Shown in pieces: positions 11,421 to 24,088 of a stretch of 64,000 nucleotides of DNA (positions are counted from its first letter, which is position 1; the number at the start of each line of letters is the position of its first letter). The notes under the pieces were generated by a model that had not been told where the DNA came from, did not search any database, and saw only the letters and a program-made list of their open reading frames with translations. Both the position numbers and the translations under genes were made by a program. The stretch is from Dama dama (Eukaryota > Chordata > Mammalia > Artiodactyla > Cervidae): assembly GCF_033118175.1 (NCBI RefSeq), contig NC_083697.1, forward strand, positions 24,278,001-24,342,000. The letters run 5' to 3'.

Positions 11421-12005
11421 AGACTCCAAAATCACTGCAGACTGTGACTGCAGTCATGAAATTAAAACATGCTTGCTCCTCGGAAGAAAAGCTATGACAA
11501 ATCTAGACAACATATCAAAAAGCAGAGACATCGCTTTGCTGACAAAGGTACATATATTCAAAGCTATGGTTTTTTCAGTAGTCATGTATGGATGTGAGAG
11601 TTGGACCATAAAGAAGGCTGTGCACTGAAGAATTGATGCTTTTTAACTGTGCTGTTGGAGAAGACTCTTGAGAGTCCCTTGAATTGCAAGGAGATCAAAC
11701 AAGTCAATCCTAAAGAAAATCAACCCTGCATGTTTATTGAAAGGATTGTTGCTGAAGCTGAAGCTCCAATACTTTGGCCACCTGATGTGAAGAGCCGACT
11801 CATTGGAAAAGACCCTGATGCTGGGAAAGACTGAAAGCAGGAGGAGAAAGGGGCAACAGAGGATGAGATGGTTGGATGGCATCATCGACTCAATGGACAT
11901 GAGTTTTGAACAAATTCTGGGAGATAGTGAAGGACAGGGAAGCCTAGCATGCTGCAACTCATGGGGTTGCAAAGAGCTGGACACGACTGAGTGACTGAAC
12001 AACAA
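11421..12005 (+). mobile_element. BovB LINE 3' fragment (sense)
   Basis: The segment begins in the region that encodes the ITADG-like block after the catalytic core and runs to the usual 3' end (GACACGACTGAGTGACTGAACAAC). The frames at 11,649-11,834 and 11,803-11,994 are broken pieces of its C-terminal coding region (LPF/QRMRWLDGI-type blocks). It is inactive. Confidence 0.9.
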
Positions 12006-13119
12006 AATGGTTATTTTAAGGTACTTAATACATTTTATTTGCTGAAAGAATGACCTTATTAACAAATGCTTTTTGATATTATGTTGATATGTTGATGCAT
12101 AAGAATATAAGCTCTATCAGTTAACTGTGGGAGTTAACTTCAATTACCTTGCAAGATTTGAAACGGTTTATTGCATTTTAAAAAATTTTAGATAAAGCAC
12201 AAGAATGTTGTTTTACCCTACTGATTAATTCTAACACCTAAGGTTATGCTTCCTACAAAGATCTATGGTTGGACTTTGGGTTGTAGAATTTCCACACCCT
12301 GTGCTTCTACATCATCCTGTTCTCTGCGGTTCATTTCATAGATTGCTAGAGTCTCTTAGAAGAAGGAAAATTAGTCAATTGTTTTGTTATTTCAGTATTT
12401 CTAGTAACTGAGGTGATAGCAATAGAAGTAATAAGCTTCTTTCATTGTGTTTTCACCCACACTTCTTTTTGCCCTTAGTTCTCAATATTATTTCTGCACA
12501 ACTTTTGTAAGTTGTACTAAGCAATAAAATAATAAAAGTCTCAAGATATGGTCCACGTGTCCTAGGCAGTTTACATCTAAAGAATTAGTAAGACTCTCTG
12601 AGACTTGGCAGAGCCTTTCAAGTGGGATTTGCCTCAGTTCTGCTTTAAAGAACAAAGCTGTGATCAATGGCATATAGAGTACTCTCAATTTTCACACCAT
12701 TGAACAGCTTGGTCTACCTTCAGTCCGTAATTTACTTCTGGAACTCTGAAGTATTTTGAGTGTGTTGTCATTCTGGATAAAATGAGCTGTGTAAATAACA
12801 GGTAAGGTGGAGACTGCCAACGGTCTACTAGATCCTATTCCACATTTTAAATTATAGACTTTCAGGTGAGGCCGTGGCTAACAGGCTAGGAGTGCCATTT
12901 CCAAACTTCCTTATAGCTAGTTACGGCCATGAATTTCAGGTCTGTGTAACAGAATGTAAACAGAAGTGATGTGTGCCATTTCCTGGTTCAGACTGTGAAA
13001 TGCGACGTGTAAATTCCCCTATGCTCTTTCCCATCTCGGGGAGTCAAACATGGACCATGCTTGGACCAGGTCTCAACCATGTAGGTAAGTAAAACACCTA
13101 AATTATGGAGAAGAAACAA
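12006..13119. other. Unassigned intergenic sequence
   Basis: No gene was seen. The part near 12,830-13,080 resembles an old LTR or MER-type repeat that I cannot name. Confidence 0.45.
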
Positions 13120-13270
13120 GAGTCATTCATTCTTGCAACTAATATTTACTGAAAGGTAGGCTCTAAATGCAGGCCGCGTTCTAAATTCTGGGGATACATC
13201 AGTGAACCAGAGACCAAAGTCTTCGCTCCCCTTGAGCTCAAATGGGCAATAAAGAATAAGTAAATATAAA
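13120..13270 (-). repeat. L2 3' end (antisense)
   Basis: CAACTAATATTTACTGAAAG, CTGGGGATACATCAGTGAAC and CTCCCCTTGAGCTCA fit the antisense L2 tail. Confidence 0.6.
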
Positions 13271-13737
13271 GCATAGTTTGTTAGAAATAAATGTTAAGCA
13301 GAAAAATAAAATATAAAGCAAGGAAGGGAGATTTGAAATCCTGACTGGCTGTTAGGTGATCATAGGCAACTAAATGAGACAAAATAGTGGTATAGAGGAG
13401 AAGCTGTTGCATTCTGAAGGTTCTGAAGGCAGAGCCAGGGAGATTCGCCAGGGAACAGGAAACAAGGTGTGGGAGTGATCCAAAGCAGGAGTCAAGGTTA
13501 ACACAAAGATATTTTTCCCTGAGGAGTTTGGCAAAATACTGTTGTTGTTGATTAAGGCTGGGAAGATAGTAGGAGGGTTTGGAGGGAAACATTCAAAACT
13601 CAGTTTTGAATATTGAGGTTGTGATGCCTATTAGATGCCAATGGGGGTGTTTCGTGATCAGTAAAATGTGGGTCTGAAGTTCACAAGAGAGATCCAGACC
13701 ACCAGTGTTTGGGAGTCATCAATAGAGCTGTTATTGA

Positions 13738-14046
13738 CTTCACTTTTGGCTGTGCTGGGTCTTCGTTGCCACACTGGCTTTTCTCTGGTCGCGGCGAGCC
13801 GGGGTCTCCTCTTGGGTTGCGGTGGGCGGGCTTCTCATTGCGGTGGCTTCTCTTGCTGGGAAGCACAGGCTCTAGGGCGCGCCGGCTCCGAGTTGCAGCT
13901 CCCAGGCTCCAGAGCACAGACTCACGAGTCGTGGTGCAGGGGCTTAGCTGCTCCGCAGCGGGTGGGATCTCCCCAGACCAGCGACAAACCTGTCTCTCCT
14001 GCATTGGCAGGCGAATTCTTTACCACTAAGCCACCAGGGAAGCCCT
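13738..14046 (-). mobile_element. CHR-type SINE, long GC-rich copy (antisense)
   Basis: GGCTGTGCTGGGTCTTCGTT to AAGCCACCAGGGAAGCCC. It keeps many CpGs, so it mimics a small CpG island and produces long spurious frames (13,668-14,114; 13,681-14,004; 13,709-14,029). Confidence 0.88.
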
Positions 14047-14283
14047 ATTTCTTTTTTATGAATGTAAATATTTTTTTATTTTACTATTTAATACCACAAG
14101 ACCAGATGAGATGACCTAGGGAATGAGTGATACAGAAAGCAGAAATAGCCCAAGGACTGAACTCTGTACCTTTAGAGGTATGGCTGATGAGGGACAACTA
14201 GCCCCACCTCCAAAAATTGAGAAGGAGCAGCAAAAATGATAGGAGGTATACAGTGTCATTTAAACATATTCAAAGTTTGCCTG

Positions 14284-14497
14284 GGGCTTTCCCAGGTGGC
14301 GCTGTGGTAAAGAACCCACCTGCCAATGCAGGAGAGGTAAGAGATGTGGGTCCAACCCCTGGATCAGGAAAATCCCTTGGAGAAGGGCATGGCAACCCGC
14401 TCTAGTATTCTTGCCTGGAGAATCCCGTGGACAGAGGAGCCTGTCCTCCAGTCCATAGCATCGCGCCGAGTTGAACATAACTAAAGTGACTTAGAAT
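14284..14497 (+). mobile_element. Bov-tA SINE (sense)
   Basis: GGGCTTTCCCAGGTGGCGCT to TTGAACATAACTAAAGTGAC; full length. Confidence 0.93.
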
Positions 14498-14509
14498 GCA
14501 ACCATGCAT

Positions 14510-14965
14510 ACTGATGGATAGATAAAGGCAACGGAATACCACTCGGTCATAAAAAAGAATAAAATTGTGCCATTTGCAACAACAAGGATGGACCTGGAGG
14601 GTGAGGTAAGTCAGACAGAGAAAGACAAATACTGTGTGCTTTCATTTAGATTAGACTCTAAAAAACCAAAGCAAACATGAATAAAACAAAATAGAAACAA
14701 TCTCCATCATTGATATGGAGAACAAAGTAGTGGTTATCAGTGGGGAGAGGGATGAGAGGAGGGACAAGATAGGAGCAGGCAGTTAAGAAGTACAAACTAC
14801 TACGTATAAAATAAATAAGCTAGACGGATATATTATAAAACACAGAAGATGTAGCCAATGTTTTATAATGACTAAGTAGAGGATAATGTATAAGAATAAT
14901 GAATCACGAAGTTGAACACCTGAAACTAATACAATATTGTAAATGAACTAAAAATTTTTTTAAAG
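14510..14965 (+). mobile_element. L1 3' end (sense)
   Basis: It contains GATGGATAGATAAAGGCAAC, a GGAATACCACTCGGTCAT-type block, GTCAGACAGAGAAAGACAAA and the terminal CTAATACAATATTGTAAATG with an A-rich tail. Confidence 0.85.
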
Positions 14966-14989
14966 AAGAACACACTCACAGTTATAGGC

Positions 14990-14997
14990 TGTGTGTT

Positions 14998-15030
<33 letters not shown>
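14990..15030. repeat. TG dinucleotide microsatellite
   Basis: A nearly pure TG tract beginning with TGTGTTTGTGCG and then about 13 uninterrupted units; likely polymorphic. Confidence 0.95.
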
Positions 15031-15439
15031 TAGAGATTAAGGCATACTTCCTTAGATTCCATCTTGCATGCTATTCTTTCTCTAGAGACCTGGGTTGATG
15101 ACATCAGTCTCTACACTTTGACCTGAGGCATCATTTCTAGTGATTCATTATATTACTTTGGTGTGTTTTGAAGAAATCCTTGGTTTGTCTGGTCATCTGG
15201 GTTTTGCTTCTTCCCTTTTGCCATTTTTTTTTTCAAATAAGGGGTAGACAGGGGAGAGGGAATGATACCCAAAGGGGAGGTAGGAAGTCTAACTTCCTGT
15301 GCATTTATGTGTATTTCTGACCGGAGTGTATGTATGGGGGACAGAATGTCCAGGGAGTCTGTAAAAGGGCAGATTTTGAATACTCACAGAAGGAAGCATA
15401 GCCGGGTTACCTGAGCTTGGTACTTCAGATTACAGGCAC

Positions 15440-15615
15440 TGATTTACAAGACATGGCAAAAAGATGGAAAGGAAATACACTGAAAATTCTGCAACAACTA
15501 TGCTTCAGGTCTAAGCCTTTTATCTTTTTGATTTTTCTATATTCTATAATTTTTGTACAGTGAACATTTATTATTAGAATGTGTTGGATTCCCAAACTGG
15601 GGGAAAAAAGAAAAC
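15440..15615 (+). mobile_element. Old L1M 3' end (sense)
   Basis: AAGATGGAAAGGAAATACAC, TTTTCTATATTCTATAATTT and TACAGTGAACATTTATTATT form the usual end of old L1M elements. Confidence 0.5.
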
Positions 15616-15639
15616 AACTAAAGAACTTTGGTTTTAGTT

Positions 15640-15830
15640 CTACCACTTCCTAATTCTGTGACCTTGGGCAAATTTTTAAATATTGCTTAGCCTTAGTCCT
15701 CTTGTTCTTAAAATGTGAATAAATCAGTTAATTGAGTGGATTAAATGAGATAATATATAAAAAATGCTTAGTATACATTAAGAACCTGGCATATAATAGG
15801 GTCCAATGAATTATCTTATCATCATATTCA
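15640..15830 (-). repeat. MIR (antisense)
   Basis: GTGACCTTGGGCAAATTTTT, ATTAAATGAGATAATATATA and CCTGGCATATAATAGGGTCC fit an antisense MIR. Confidence 0.75.
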
Positions 15831-17037
15831 TTTTTATTACTAGGGGATACGCTGGCAGTAACGACTTATATATAGGAGTAGTTGATTATTCCAAAGACAT
15901 TAAATGATAAGAACTTTTTCAGATAGCGCATTGCAGTTCTCAGGAAACTAAGTACAAGAAGACTAAAAATAAATCCTACACCCTTTTTTTACAGGGGGCC
16001 TTCAGATAGAAATTCATTTTAAATCTGAGAAAAACTATGTATTTTAAGCAGTATCTTCTTATCATAGGTGATTATGTACTCTCCAGATTTTTCTCGTGAA
16101 TCATAATAATTATATCTACTTTTAAAATCAGACCAATATTTGTTACTAGTGGTCATAATGCCAGCACCAATAGTTATTATTTGATTATTCAAAGAGAGTC
16201 CCAGGTCAAGCTCTCAGTTCTTGTGAAAATGCCTCTTTTGGAATCAAATCCTTAAACCCATCCAATCGGGAACTCTAATTCTTAAGATTTTAAATTTGTT
16301 TGTTAAAAACCTACAGATAATTTCACTTCACTTTGGAATATGTTTTTCCTTTCACAGTTGAATATGGACTATTCTGATTCCTTAGAATTTACATATTAAG
16401 AGAAATAAAGCCATATTAAATTTCTGGCTAAGGACGTTTTCAACTTCCTTAATTTTAGTCATTCATCTTACCACTTTAGCTTTCCTGCTGGCTGTAAGCA
16501 GCTTCCTCCCTCTGACTATCACAAAGCACTAGCCTGAAATGTTGTGGTTTTTTTTCCCCTTGCTCTTCAGATTTTGTGACTTCCATCTTCATGTCTTGAA
16601 AAGTCTCTGGCTTATTCATTATTAAGTGGTGGATATTGTTACTCTCAGAATTTTCATTAAAACTGTGTATAAATCTGAAAAAGAGTCTTTGGGTCATCTA
16701 CTTGGAAATCCTGATTTTAGTGTTCATCTATATTCTAGAGCCATGAATCCTCATTTCTTATTAGTAAATATTTTGTTATTGCCATTTATGTTCTTATTTT
16801 TTAAATTATAGTTTACTTGCAAACCAGGCCTGATGTATTTAAAGAGTTTGCTTCATGAAATATGTGTTGGTGCGTATTCCTTTTAGAGCAAAAAAAAATG
16901 ATGGAGGATTTTTAAAAATAATACCTTTTAAAGAATTTGAACTGCAGGTATGTCGTGAAGTCCTTAATTTTCAAATACTTTTGTATCCTCAAAGCCTAAC
17001 AGAGAGCGTGGTCCTTGCAGGTCCTTGGTGAGGGCTT
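15830..17037. other. Unassigned intergenic sequence
   Basis: AT-rich, with short frames only, and none recognisable. Confidence 0.5.
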
Positions 17038-17366
17038 GTTGTTCAGTCACTCAGTCGTGTCCAACTCCTTGTGACCCAAGGACTGCAGCAAGTCAGGCGT
17101 CCCTGTCCTTCCCTATCTCCTGAAGTTTGCTCAGACTCAAGTCCGTTGAATCAGTGATGCCATCCAACGATCTCATTCTCTGATGTCCCCTTCTCCTCCT
17201 GCCCTCAGTCTTTCCCAGCATCCTGGTCTTTTCCAATGAGTCAGTTCTTTGTATCAGGTGGCCAAAGTATTGGAGCTTCAGCATCAGTCCTTTCAACGAA
17301 TATTCAGGGTTGATTTCCTTTAGGATTGACTAATTTGATTTCCTTGCTGTCCAAGGGACTCTTATT
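17038..17366 (-). mobile_element. BovB LINE 3' end (antisense)
   Basis: It begins at the element's 3' end (GTTGTTCAGTCACTCAGTCG) and covers the C-terminal coding part. The minus-strand frame at 17,296-17,093 includes LQYFGHLIQRTDSLEKT. It is strongly 5' truncated. Confidence 0.9.
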
Positions 17367-18855
17367 AGTGCTAAAGTAACCATTTCCTTTGGTTAAAAAT
17401 CTGCCTATGTACTTTATTTGATAATATGTGGATCTGTATTATCAGCCTTCCAGCATATTAAACCATCTTGGTGATTTTTAAAAAGCCAATGCTCAGGCCC
17501 CACAGCAGGCCAATTCAGTACCTAATTTTGTATTATTTAAAAGGTTTCCAGGTGATTCTAATGTGTGCTGGGGTTGAGAATCACTTACACAGGTCAGAGA
17601 TTTTGGAAATTTATTTTAACCTTTACCTGATTGCATGCTTTCATTTTGCAATCATTTATATTTAATAACCTAGGCTGCCTATGAGATTTAATATAAGCAT
17701 TTGCCTAATCTTTTCTTTTTTAAGCCAAGAAAAAAATAGTTTCTCTACCTTCTCCTCCTTCCCACTTTTATTCAGTACATTTAAAAATTCAATGTGAGAA
17801 AGTAAGAGATCGTGTAGGTTACAGAGTTTTGCTTTCTTAGCTGTAGTTTTAGCCCCTGGGCTTATATGGTAACGGTATGGAAATTAGCTCTAGAAACGAT
17901 AGCTGACAAGTACATGTGCATAGTTATTGAAGCCCTCTTTTACAAATGCTATTTGTTATTCAACAAATAGTGACTTTGGGACTTGAAAAATTCAGTTAGA
18001 AAGTGAAGTTAAAATTTAAAAGTTATTTAAAGTTCAAGGAGATTTTCCCTTCAAAGGCAAGGCAAAGTTAAATTAAAGGGTTTAAAATCATAGTTCTGAG
18101 TGTGATGTTTTTAAAAAGACTTATTTTTGTAGCTTGTTTAGGGTATAGTTTTGCCTATGATTATAAACACTGCCTTCTAATCTCTTTTCTTCCAGAAGCC
18201 TAGCCTGTTTTTATGACTCAAGGATAAGAAGCACCAGAATTACAGGGCTTTTTGATGTCCTTTTGTAGTAAAACATTGCGTTTTTTCCATAGTAAATGAA
18301 ACAGCTACAAAGATTATGTTTCCACTTGTAAGATAAATAGATGCATAATTATAGTAGTTTTAAAAAGAACGATGCCACACAAGAATATAAACAAGAAAAT
18401 GCTTATTTAGTAGATAAAAACATGCTATCAGTAGAGTACAAAATTTTGAGAAAATATTTGTTCTATAGAAAGTAGCATTAGTGGAAAATCATGGAAAATA
18501 GGTTTATTCAAATTATAAACAAGTACCTTTTTACTAAATTTATCAGGTCCAAAGTAAGAGAAAAATCGACGATATTTTAAAGGAAAAATCTAGTCAGCCA
18601 AACTAGATCACTCAGACTACCTAGATTAGACTTAGTTAAATTAGCAGGATAATTACCAGTGTTGAATTTATATTTATACTTTATTACACTATTGTCATTC
18701 TTTTTTTTATTACCATGCATGATCATAATTTCACTATCTAGTAAATAATTCCAAAATTTAATTTTTTTTTATCTTAAATAGAATAACAACCTTAGTATTT
18801 CTTGTTAAGATTATAATACTTAAATTGAGTTGAACTACCTAATGGTTTGGTCAGT
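17367..18855. other. Unassigned AT-rich intergenic sequence
   Basis: No gene or confidently named repeat was seen. Confidence 0.5.
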
Positions 18856-18866
18856 ATCTACCCATG

Positions 18867-18916
18867 ACAATAAAGCAATTATCCTCCAATTAAAAAGAAA
18901 TTTAAATTAAAAGAAA
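18867..18916 (+). mobile_element. About 50-bp L1 3' end insertion with TSD
   Basis: A minimal L1 terminus (AATAAAGCAATTATCCTCCA plus an A-rich tail) lies between identical ATCTACCCATG repeats at 18,856-18,866 and 18,917-18,927. Confidence 0.82.
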
Positions 18917-18935
18917 ATCTACCCATGGGTTTTGA

Positions 18936-19124
18936 GGTGAGTGTGAGTGTTAGTCGCTCAATCTTGTCTGACTCTTTGCAACCCATGGACTATGGCCCAC
19001 CAGGCAAGAATACTGGAGTGGGTTGCCATGCCCTTCTGCAGGGGAGCTTCCCGACCCATGAATCAAACCTGGGTCTCCTGCATTGCAGGCAGATTCTTTA
19101 TCATCTGAGCCACCAGGGAAGCCC
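18936..19124 (-). mobile_element. Bov-tA SINE (antisense)
   Basis: GTGTGAGTGTTAGTCGCTCA to GAGCCACCAGGGAAGCCC. Confidence 0.93.
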
Positions 19125-19379
19125 ATCTAAAAGCTAAACTTTGATTTATCCTGTGTACGTGAATTATGCTTCGTTCTGTGTTTTCCCTCATACCTTTCAA
19201 TGTATTTGTGTAAACTAAATGAATGAAACGCTTTAAAATTTTTGGAACTTTTTCAATATTATAGAAAGCACATCTGTAAAATGTATTATAAATGCACATG
19301 TATGGCATTTTCTCCCACAGTCATGAACTCTGTTTATCTAAAACTCATACCCTCCCCACTCTACTACCATGCATTGGGT

Positions 19380-19680
19380 TCATGAATATCCTCCAAGTCA
19401 ACCCAGACAGACCTGACTCATTTCTTCAATGACCATATATTACATACAGGTCTATTAAAGTTTATTTAACCATCACCCTATGGGCAAACATTTAGATCAC
19501 TTCGAATTTTTACTATTAGATAATGCAGCAAAGAGCATATATATGCTTACACAGTTCTGTAATTATCTCTCAAGGACAGAATCCAAGAGACAGATTTGCT
19601 AGGTCAGAGGATGTACATTTTAAATTTGACAAGTATTGTCCGTGCATAAGAGTCCCTATTTGTCCACAGTCTACTAAAAA
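19380..19680 (-). mobile_element. Old L1M ORF2 C-terminal fragment (antisense)
   Basis: GTTTATTTAACCATCACCC, GATAATGCAGCAAAGAGCAT and TTTGCTAGGTCAGAGGATGT resemble the antisense distal ORF2 of old mammalian L1s. Confidence 0.55.
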
Positions 19681-19689
19681 CAATTGGAA

Positions 19690-20040
19690 GGAACTGTAAA
19701 TGACTAATGACAGAGAAACAAATAATTATGGTACTACTATAGATGAATTATTATACAGATATTTATAGGTAGATTATTGTATAAGTATTAAAATAAGTAT
19801 GAAGGAGGTCTTATAACATGAAAATGTTTATAATATGATACCAAGGTAAAAAGTATAATACTTTATATGTAAAATTGTATATTTATGGGGATGAGAAATA
19901 TAAGAGTTATATGAAAAAAGGAAAAACTGTTTCTTTGGGTGGTAAAAGTATAGACAATCCCCCCCCCAGCTTTTTATTTTGTTTTCTGTTACTATTATGT
20001 TGTTTCTACAATAAATATAATAAAAACTATAGCCTTTAAA
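19690..20040 (+). mobile_element. Old L1M 3' end (sense)
   Basis: GAAAATGTTTATAATATGAT, a TTTCTTTGGGTGGTAAAAG block and CTACAATAAATATAATAAAA match the tail of an old L1 subfamily. A C8-9 run lies at about 19,960. Confidence 0.55.
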
Positions 20041-22442
20041 TAACTAACAGGAACCATCAATATAAAAATTAATTCTTATCAGATTTATTGATATCTTAAT
20101 CTAATCTTGATTTACTATTTGTCCCTTCAGATAGGCATTGAAAAATTTTGTGTGTGTTCTTGTTGGGACTGGGTGCCTTAAAGAGATGGTCCTTTAATAG
20201 CAAATGCCACAATGCTAAAAAAAAAAAAAAAATCACTGGTGCATCACATTGTGGAAATTATTGGTATGGTGCCAACCCAATAGATTCAGCACATTTGTCT
20301 TGAATTTAGACAAATGTTCATTTGTTTAAATTTTCCTTTGTCTGAGAAGGTCATAAACAAAATTTTCAAATTTTTTCTTCAGTAAGTAGTATTTTCAAAT
20401 TGTAATGATAAAAACCAAAGTTCAAGGATGATAAAATAGTAGAATTATGATGAAAAATATCTTTGCCAATCCTGAAGCAGGTTTTGAAGGATAAGAAGGC
20501 GTTGGCCAGGTACAGAGGAAATGGACCCAGATATTGAAGTCATAGCTTGACCCAAAAGATGAGAGCAGGCATGGCCCAGAGTGGACAGGGTTCTGAGATA
20601 GCCATTTAACTCAAACAGAAGGTGCTTTTTGTGATGAAATGGAAAATAAGGCTAGATAGGTAGAAGTCTAGCCTCTAGGGGAGAGGAGGACAGGCTTTGA
20701 AAGCCAGGAAAACAATGAGTTTGGATTGAATACGTTAAATTGGATTGATTGAAATAAGGAGAAACTTTAAGATCCTTAGCCAGGAAGAGAAAGAGTGAAC
20801 AACTGTTTTTACCGGGATCGGGAGGCATGTTCTTATCCAGTTCTGTGGAAGAGGCAAGAAGGAGTATGTGCAGTTTAAAAACAAAACAGTATTTTGTCTC
20901 ATTGCTTTATTTTTTTATATTAACCTATGAACTTTATTTTTGTCTCATTGCTTTAAATTGTTTTTAGCCACACAGTTTGCTTCATTTCAGTCTCCAAATA
21001 ATATTAAAAACAATACATGGTTTTTGTTTGCTTATCAAATGCAATCATGATTAAACATTGTTGAAAAACACAGAATATAAGCTCATGTATAAGCTACTAT
21101 TTGATAGTATAATTAAAATAATGGGCTACAATCAATAGTTATAATTAAAAAAAAACTTTCCCTATGGCCAGTCTCACTCACTATTTCTAATTTTTTCCCT
21201 GTGTCTTGTGGTATTTATTTTTATACATGAGAATTACATGTTTATGCTGATATAATTTATTATATCTATTTATACATGGTCTATTGACTTTTCACATTGG
21301 TAAGTGAGGGTTTAACTCTCTTATACAATCAGCTTATTTTCTTTCCCTCCAACCTCCCAATATAATCAGATCACAGATTTGGCTAAATTTTATTATGTGT
21401 TTACATTATTTTGACTGTCTACACATAATTCACTGCTGAAACTAGGAGTGTACCATGATCATGCTTCTTTTCGTTTCCTCTGGAGTCAACAGTTGTATCA
21501 ATTGTTCATTTGGTAATCTTCCAAATAATTTTTCTAAATATGGCCCAATAGTTGTCAAATAATCTGAGTTCCATTTCAAATTTATTTCCAGAAACTTTTG
21601 TTCTCCTGCTCCAATCTTGAATGGTTGCTTTCTAGCCATAGTTGATGATTTGTATGTTTATTTGAGACTGCATGCCTGACGGTGGCTTTGAATTTGCAGA
21701 ATATTCTCAGGGGTCACTCAATTTCTACGCAGAGACCCTCAAATCTTGTGCCTGGCTACAGGTGTTTGAGGATCTGGATGGGGAAACAGGGCTGGTGAAA
21801 GGGTGATTGTATGTTTCTCCCATAAATATACAAACTTCGCTTAATCCACCTATTTTCAGCCCCTTGGCTCCTCTTGAGCTTTTCTGAACCTTTCTCTCCT
21901 TAAGCTCAGAACCTTTTTGATTCATGTTCTGAAGGAATCAATCTCATGTCTGAGGTTTTGGAAGAGGAAGTCATTAGGCTTTTTGGGGTCTAACTGCTTC
22001 ATGTGCAGGCTTTCAAACGATTCTTTGAATTCCAGATCTGTGCCTCACTGTCCTTCTGTACAACCAAATTCCTGAGTTTGGTTTTTCCTCCTTTTTGGAA
22101 GAAATTAGGTTCAATTTTCTCCACTCTCCTAATTCATCAGCTTTCCATCCTACAAAACCTGTTGCTATCTCCTATCCCCTGGTGTCTTCTCTCCTGTTTT
22201 TTTTTTTTTCTTTTTCAGTCCTTTAGACCTATTTATTTTAAATATTATTATTATCATTTTAATAGGAATTCAGGAGAGAATGGAAGTGATACATCCATTC
22301 AATTTATCATATGGAATCAGAAATCCCCATTTACATTTTAAATCCTGTGATAGTAGTATACTATTTTCTCTTATTCATTACGAAACTTATTTTTTCAAAG
22401 ATAGTTTTGGCAGAAATATGTCATGAATTGAGTCATCCTACT
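20041..22442. other. Unassigned intergenic sequence
   Basis: There are scattered short frames (for example 21,442-21,639 minus and 22,003-22,341 plus) without recognisable products. The interval near 20,470-20,830 has the look of an old interspersed repeat. Confidence 0.45.
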
Positions 22443-22638
22443 CTTTTTTTTAACGATTTATTTATTTTTGGCTGCACTGGGTCTGTATTGCTGCGCAAGG
22501 GCTTTCCCCAGCTGTGGTGAGCAGAGGCTGCCCTCTGCTTAGGTTTGCAGGCTTCTCATTGCTCGTCTCCTCTTGTTGCAGTTGTGCCACATGAACTTAG
22601 TTGCCCCCAAGGCATGTGGGATCTTCCTGGTCCAGGAA
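22443..22638 (-). mobile_element. CHR-type SINE (antisense), missing its head
   Basis: TTTATTTTTGGCTGCACTGG to GTGGGATCTTCCTGGTCCAG; the terminal part near the tRNA head is absent. Confidence 0.82.
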
Positions 22639-23343
22639 GATCATTCTCTTTACGGTCTTTTCATTTCACTGGTGCCTCCTCATAATTTGTTACATTGACT
22701 CAAATACAACATTCCTAGGTTTGCAAGTATCATTCCTCTCCATATTCTTCAGTTCCTCTAAAATTGCATTTCTCAAGAAACTCACATTAATTGTTCTAAC
22801 TTCTCTATGTAATTGTATTTTTGGAGAATAGAGTGACTGCATGATGCGAAACTGTCAAAGTCAGAACAAGACAATGGTTGGGGTTACCTGTTTTTATACA
22901 CATAACTCCAAAATTTTATAATAATTTTCTTTTAAAATCCCTAACTCAATACCACATGTACCTGCCTTCATCTCTGAAATTGTCTATGCACTTAGTATAG
23001 GAAGCAATAAAGGAAAGAATAAATAATAGATAATAATGAGTTAATTAATATAACGTTGATATAAAATAAGGTGATAACAGTTGATATATAATATAAATCA
23101 TATTTAAGAAATAAACACTGAAGGAAGAAAACAAAAGCATTTCCCATACACCAAGAGCTAGTATAGTGGTTCTTCATCATCATTTCTAGTACTTAGGGTG
23201 ACAGATTATTACTCTAATATAATATATATTATAATATATTATAATACCCTAATATAATGTACTATCTATATTGAAAACATTTGACATTTGAGATGCCAGA
23301 CTACTGATATTATTTTTTTTTGTTCACTGAATTGACTGTTGGT

Positions 23344-23545
23344 AATGCCCTTGGTGGCTTAGCTGGTAAAGAATATGCCTGCAATGCGGGAAACCTGGGT
23401 TCGATCCCTGGGTTGGGAAGATGCCCTGGAGAAGGGAATGGCCACCCATTCCAGTATTCTGGCCTGGAGAACTTCATGGACTGTATAGTCCGTAGGGTCA
23501 CAAAGAGTCGGACACTACTGAGCTACTTCCACTTTCACACTTTCA
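23344..23545 (+). mobile_element. Bov-tA SINE (sense)
   Basis: CCCTTGGTGGCTTAGCTGGT to GAGCTACTTCCACTTTCACA. Confidence 0.93.
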
Positions 23546-23685
23546 ATGTGTAAGTGTCATTAAATTTGCTCTAGTGTTCATATTTTTTGAGTTTAGTTTC
23601 ATGCATGATAGGCCAAAACTACCTGTGTGTGTATACTCAGAAAGCAATATGGAAAAAGGAAAATTTCAATCAATCATGTACTATG

Positions 23686-23893
23686 AAAGTGAAGTTGCTC
23701 AGTCATGTCCGACTCTTTATGACCCCACAGACTGTAGCCTACCAGGTTCCATCCGTCCATGGGATTTTCCAGGCAAGAGTACTGGAGTGGGTTGCCATTT
23801 CCTTCTCCAGAGGAAATTCCCGACCCAGGGGTCGAACCCGGGTCTACCCTCATTGTAGGCAGACGCTTTACCATCTGAGCCACCAGGGAAGCC
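23686..23893 (-). mobile_element. Bov-tA SINE (antisense)
   Basis: GAAAGTGAAGTTGCTCAGTC to GAGCCACCAGGGAAGCC. The plus-strand 151-codon frame at 23,587-24,042 runs through this and the next SINE and is not a gene. Confidence 0.93.
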
Positions 23894-23902
23894 TCAGTCA
23901 TC

Positions 23903-24088
23903 TACTGCTGCTGCTGCTGTCACTTCAGTCGTGTCCGACTCTGTGTGACCCCATAGACGGCAGCCCACCAGGCTCCCCCGTCCCTGGGATTCTCCAAGCA
24001 AGAACACTGGAGTGGGGTGCCATTTCCTTCTCCAATGTGTGAAAGTGAAAAGGGAAAGTGAAGTCACTCAGTGTGTCCGACTCCTAAC
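23903..24088 (-). mobile_element. Bov-A2-type SINE (antisense) with CTG run
   Basis: Begins CTGCTGCTGCTGCTGTCACT and ends in a second partial unit (AAGTCACTCAGTGTGTCCGA), as in Bov-A2 dimers. Confidence 0.88.

Noticed and set aside
13668..14114. 148-codon plus-strand frame
   Set aside because: It is derived from an antisense GC-rich CHR-type SINE.
23587..24042. 151-codon plus-strand frame
   Set aside because: It runs through two antisense Bov-tA/Bov-A2 SINEs.
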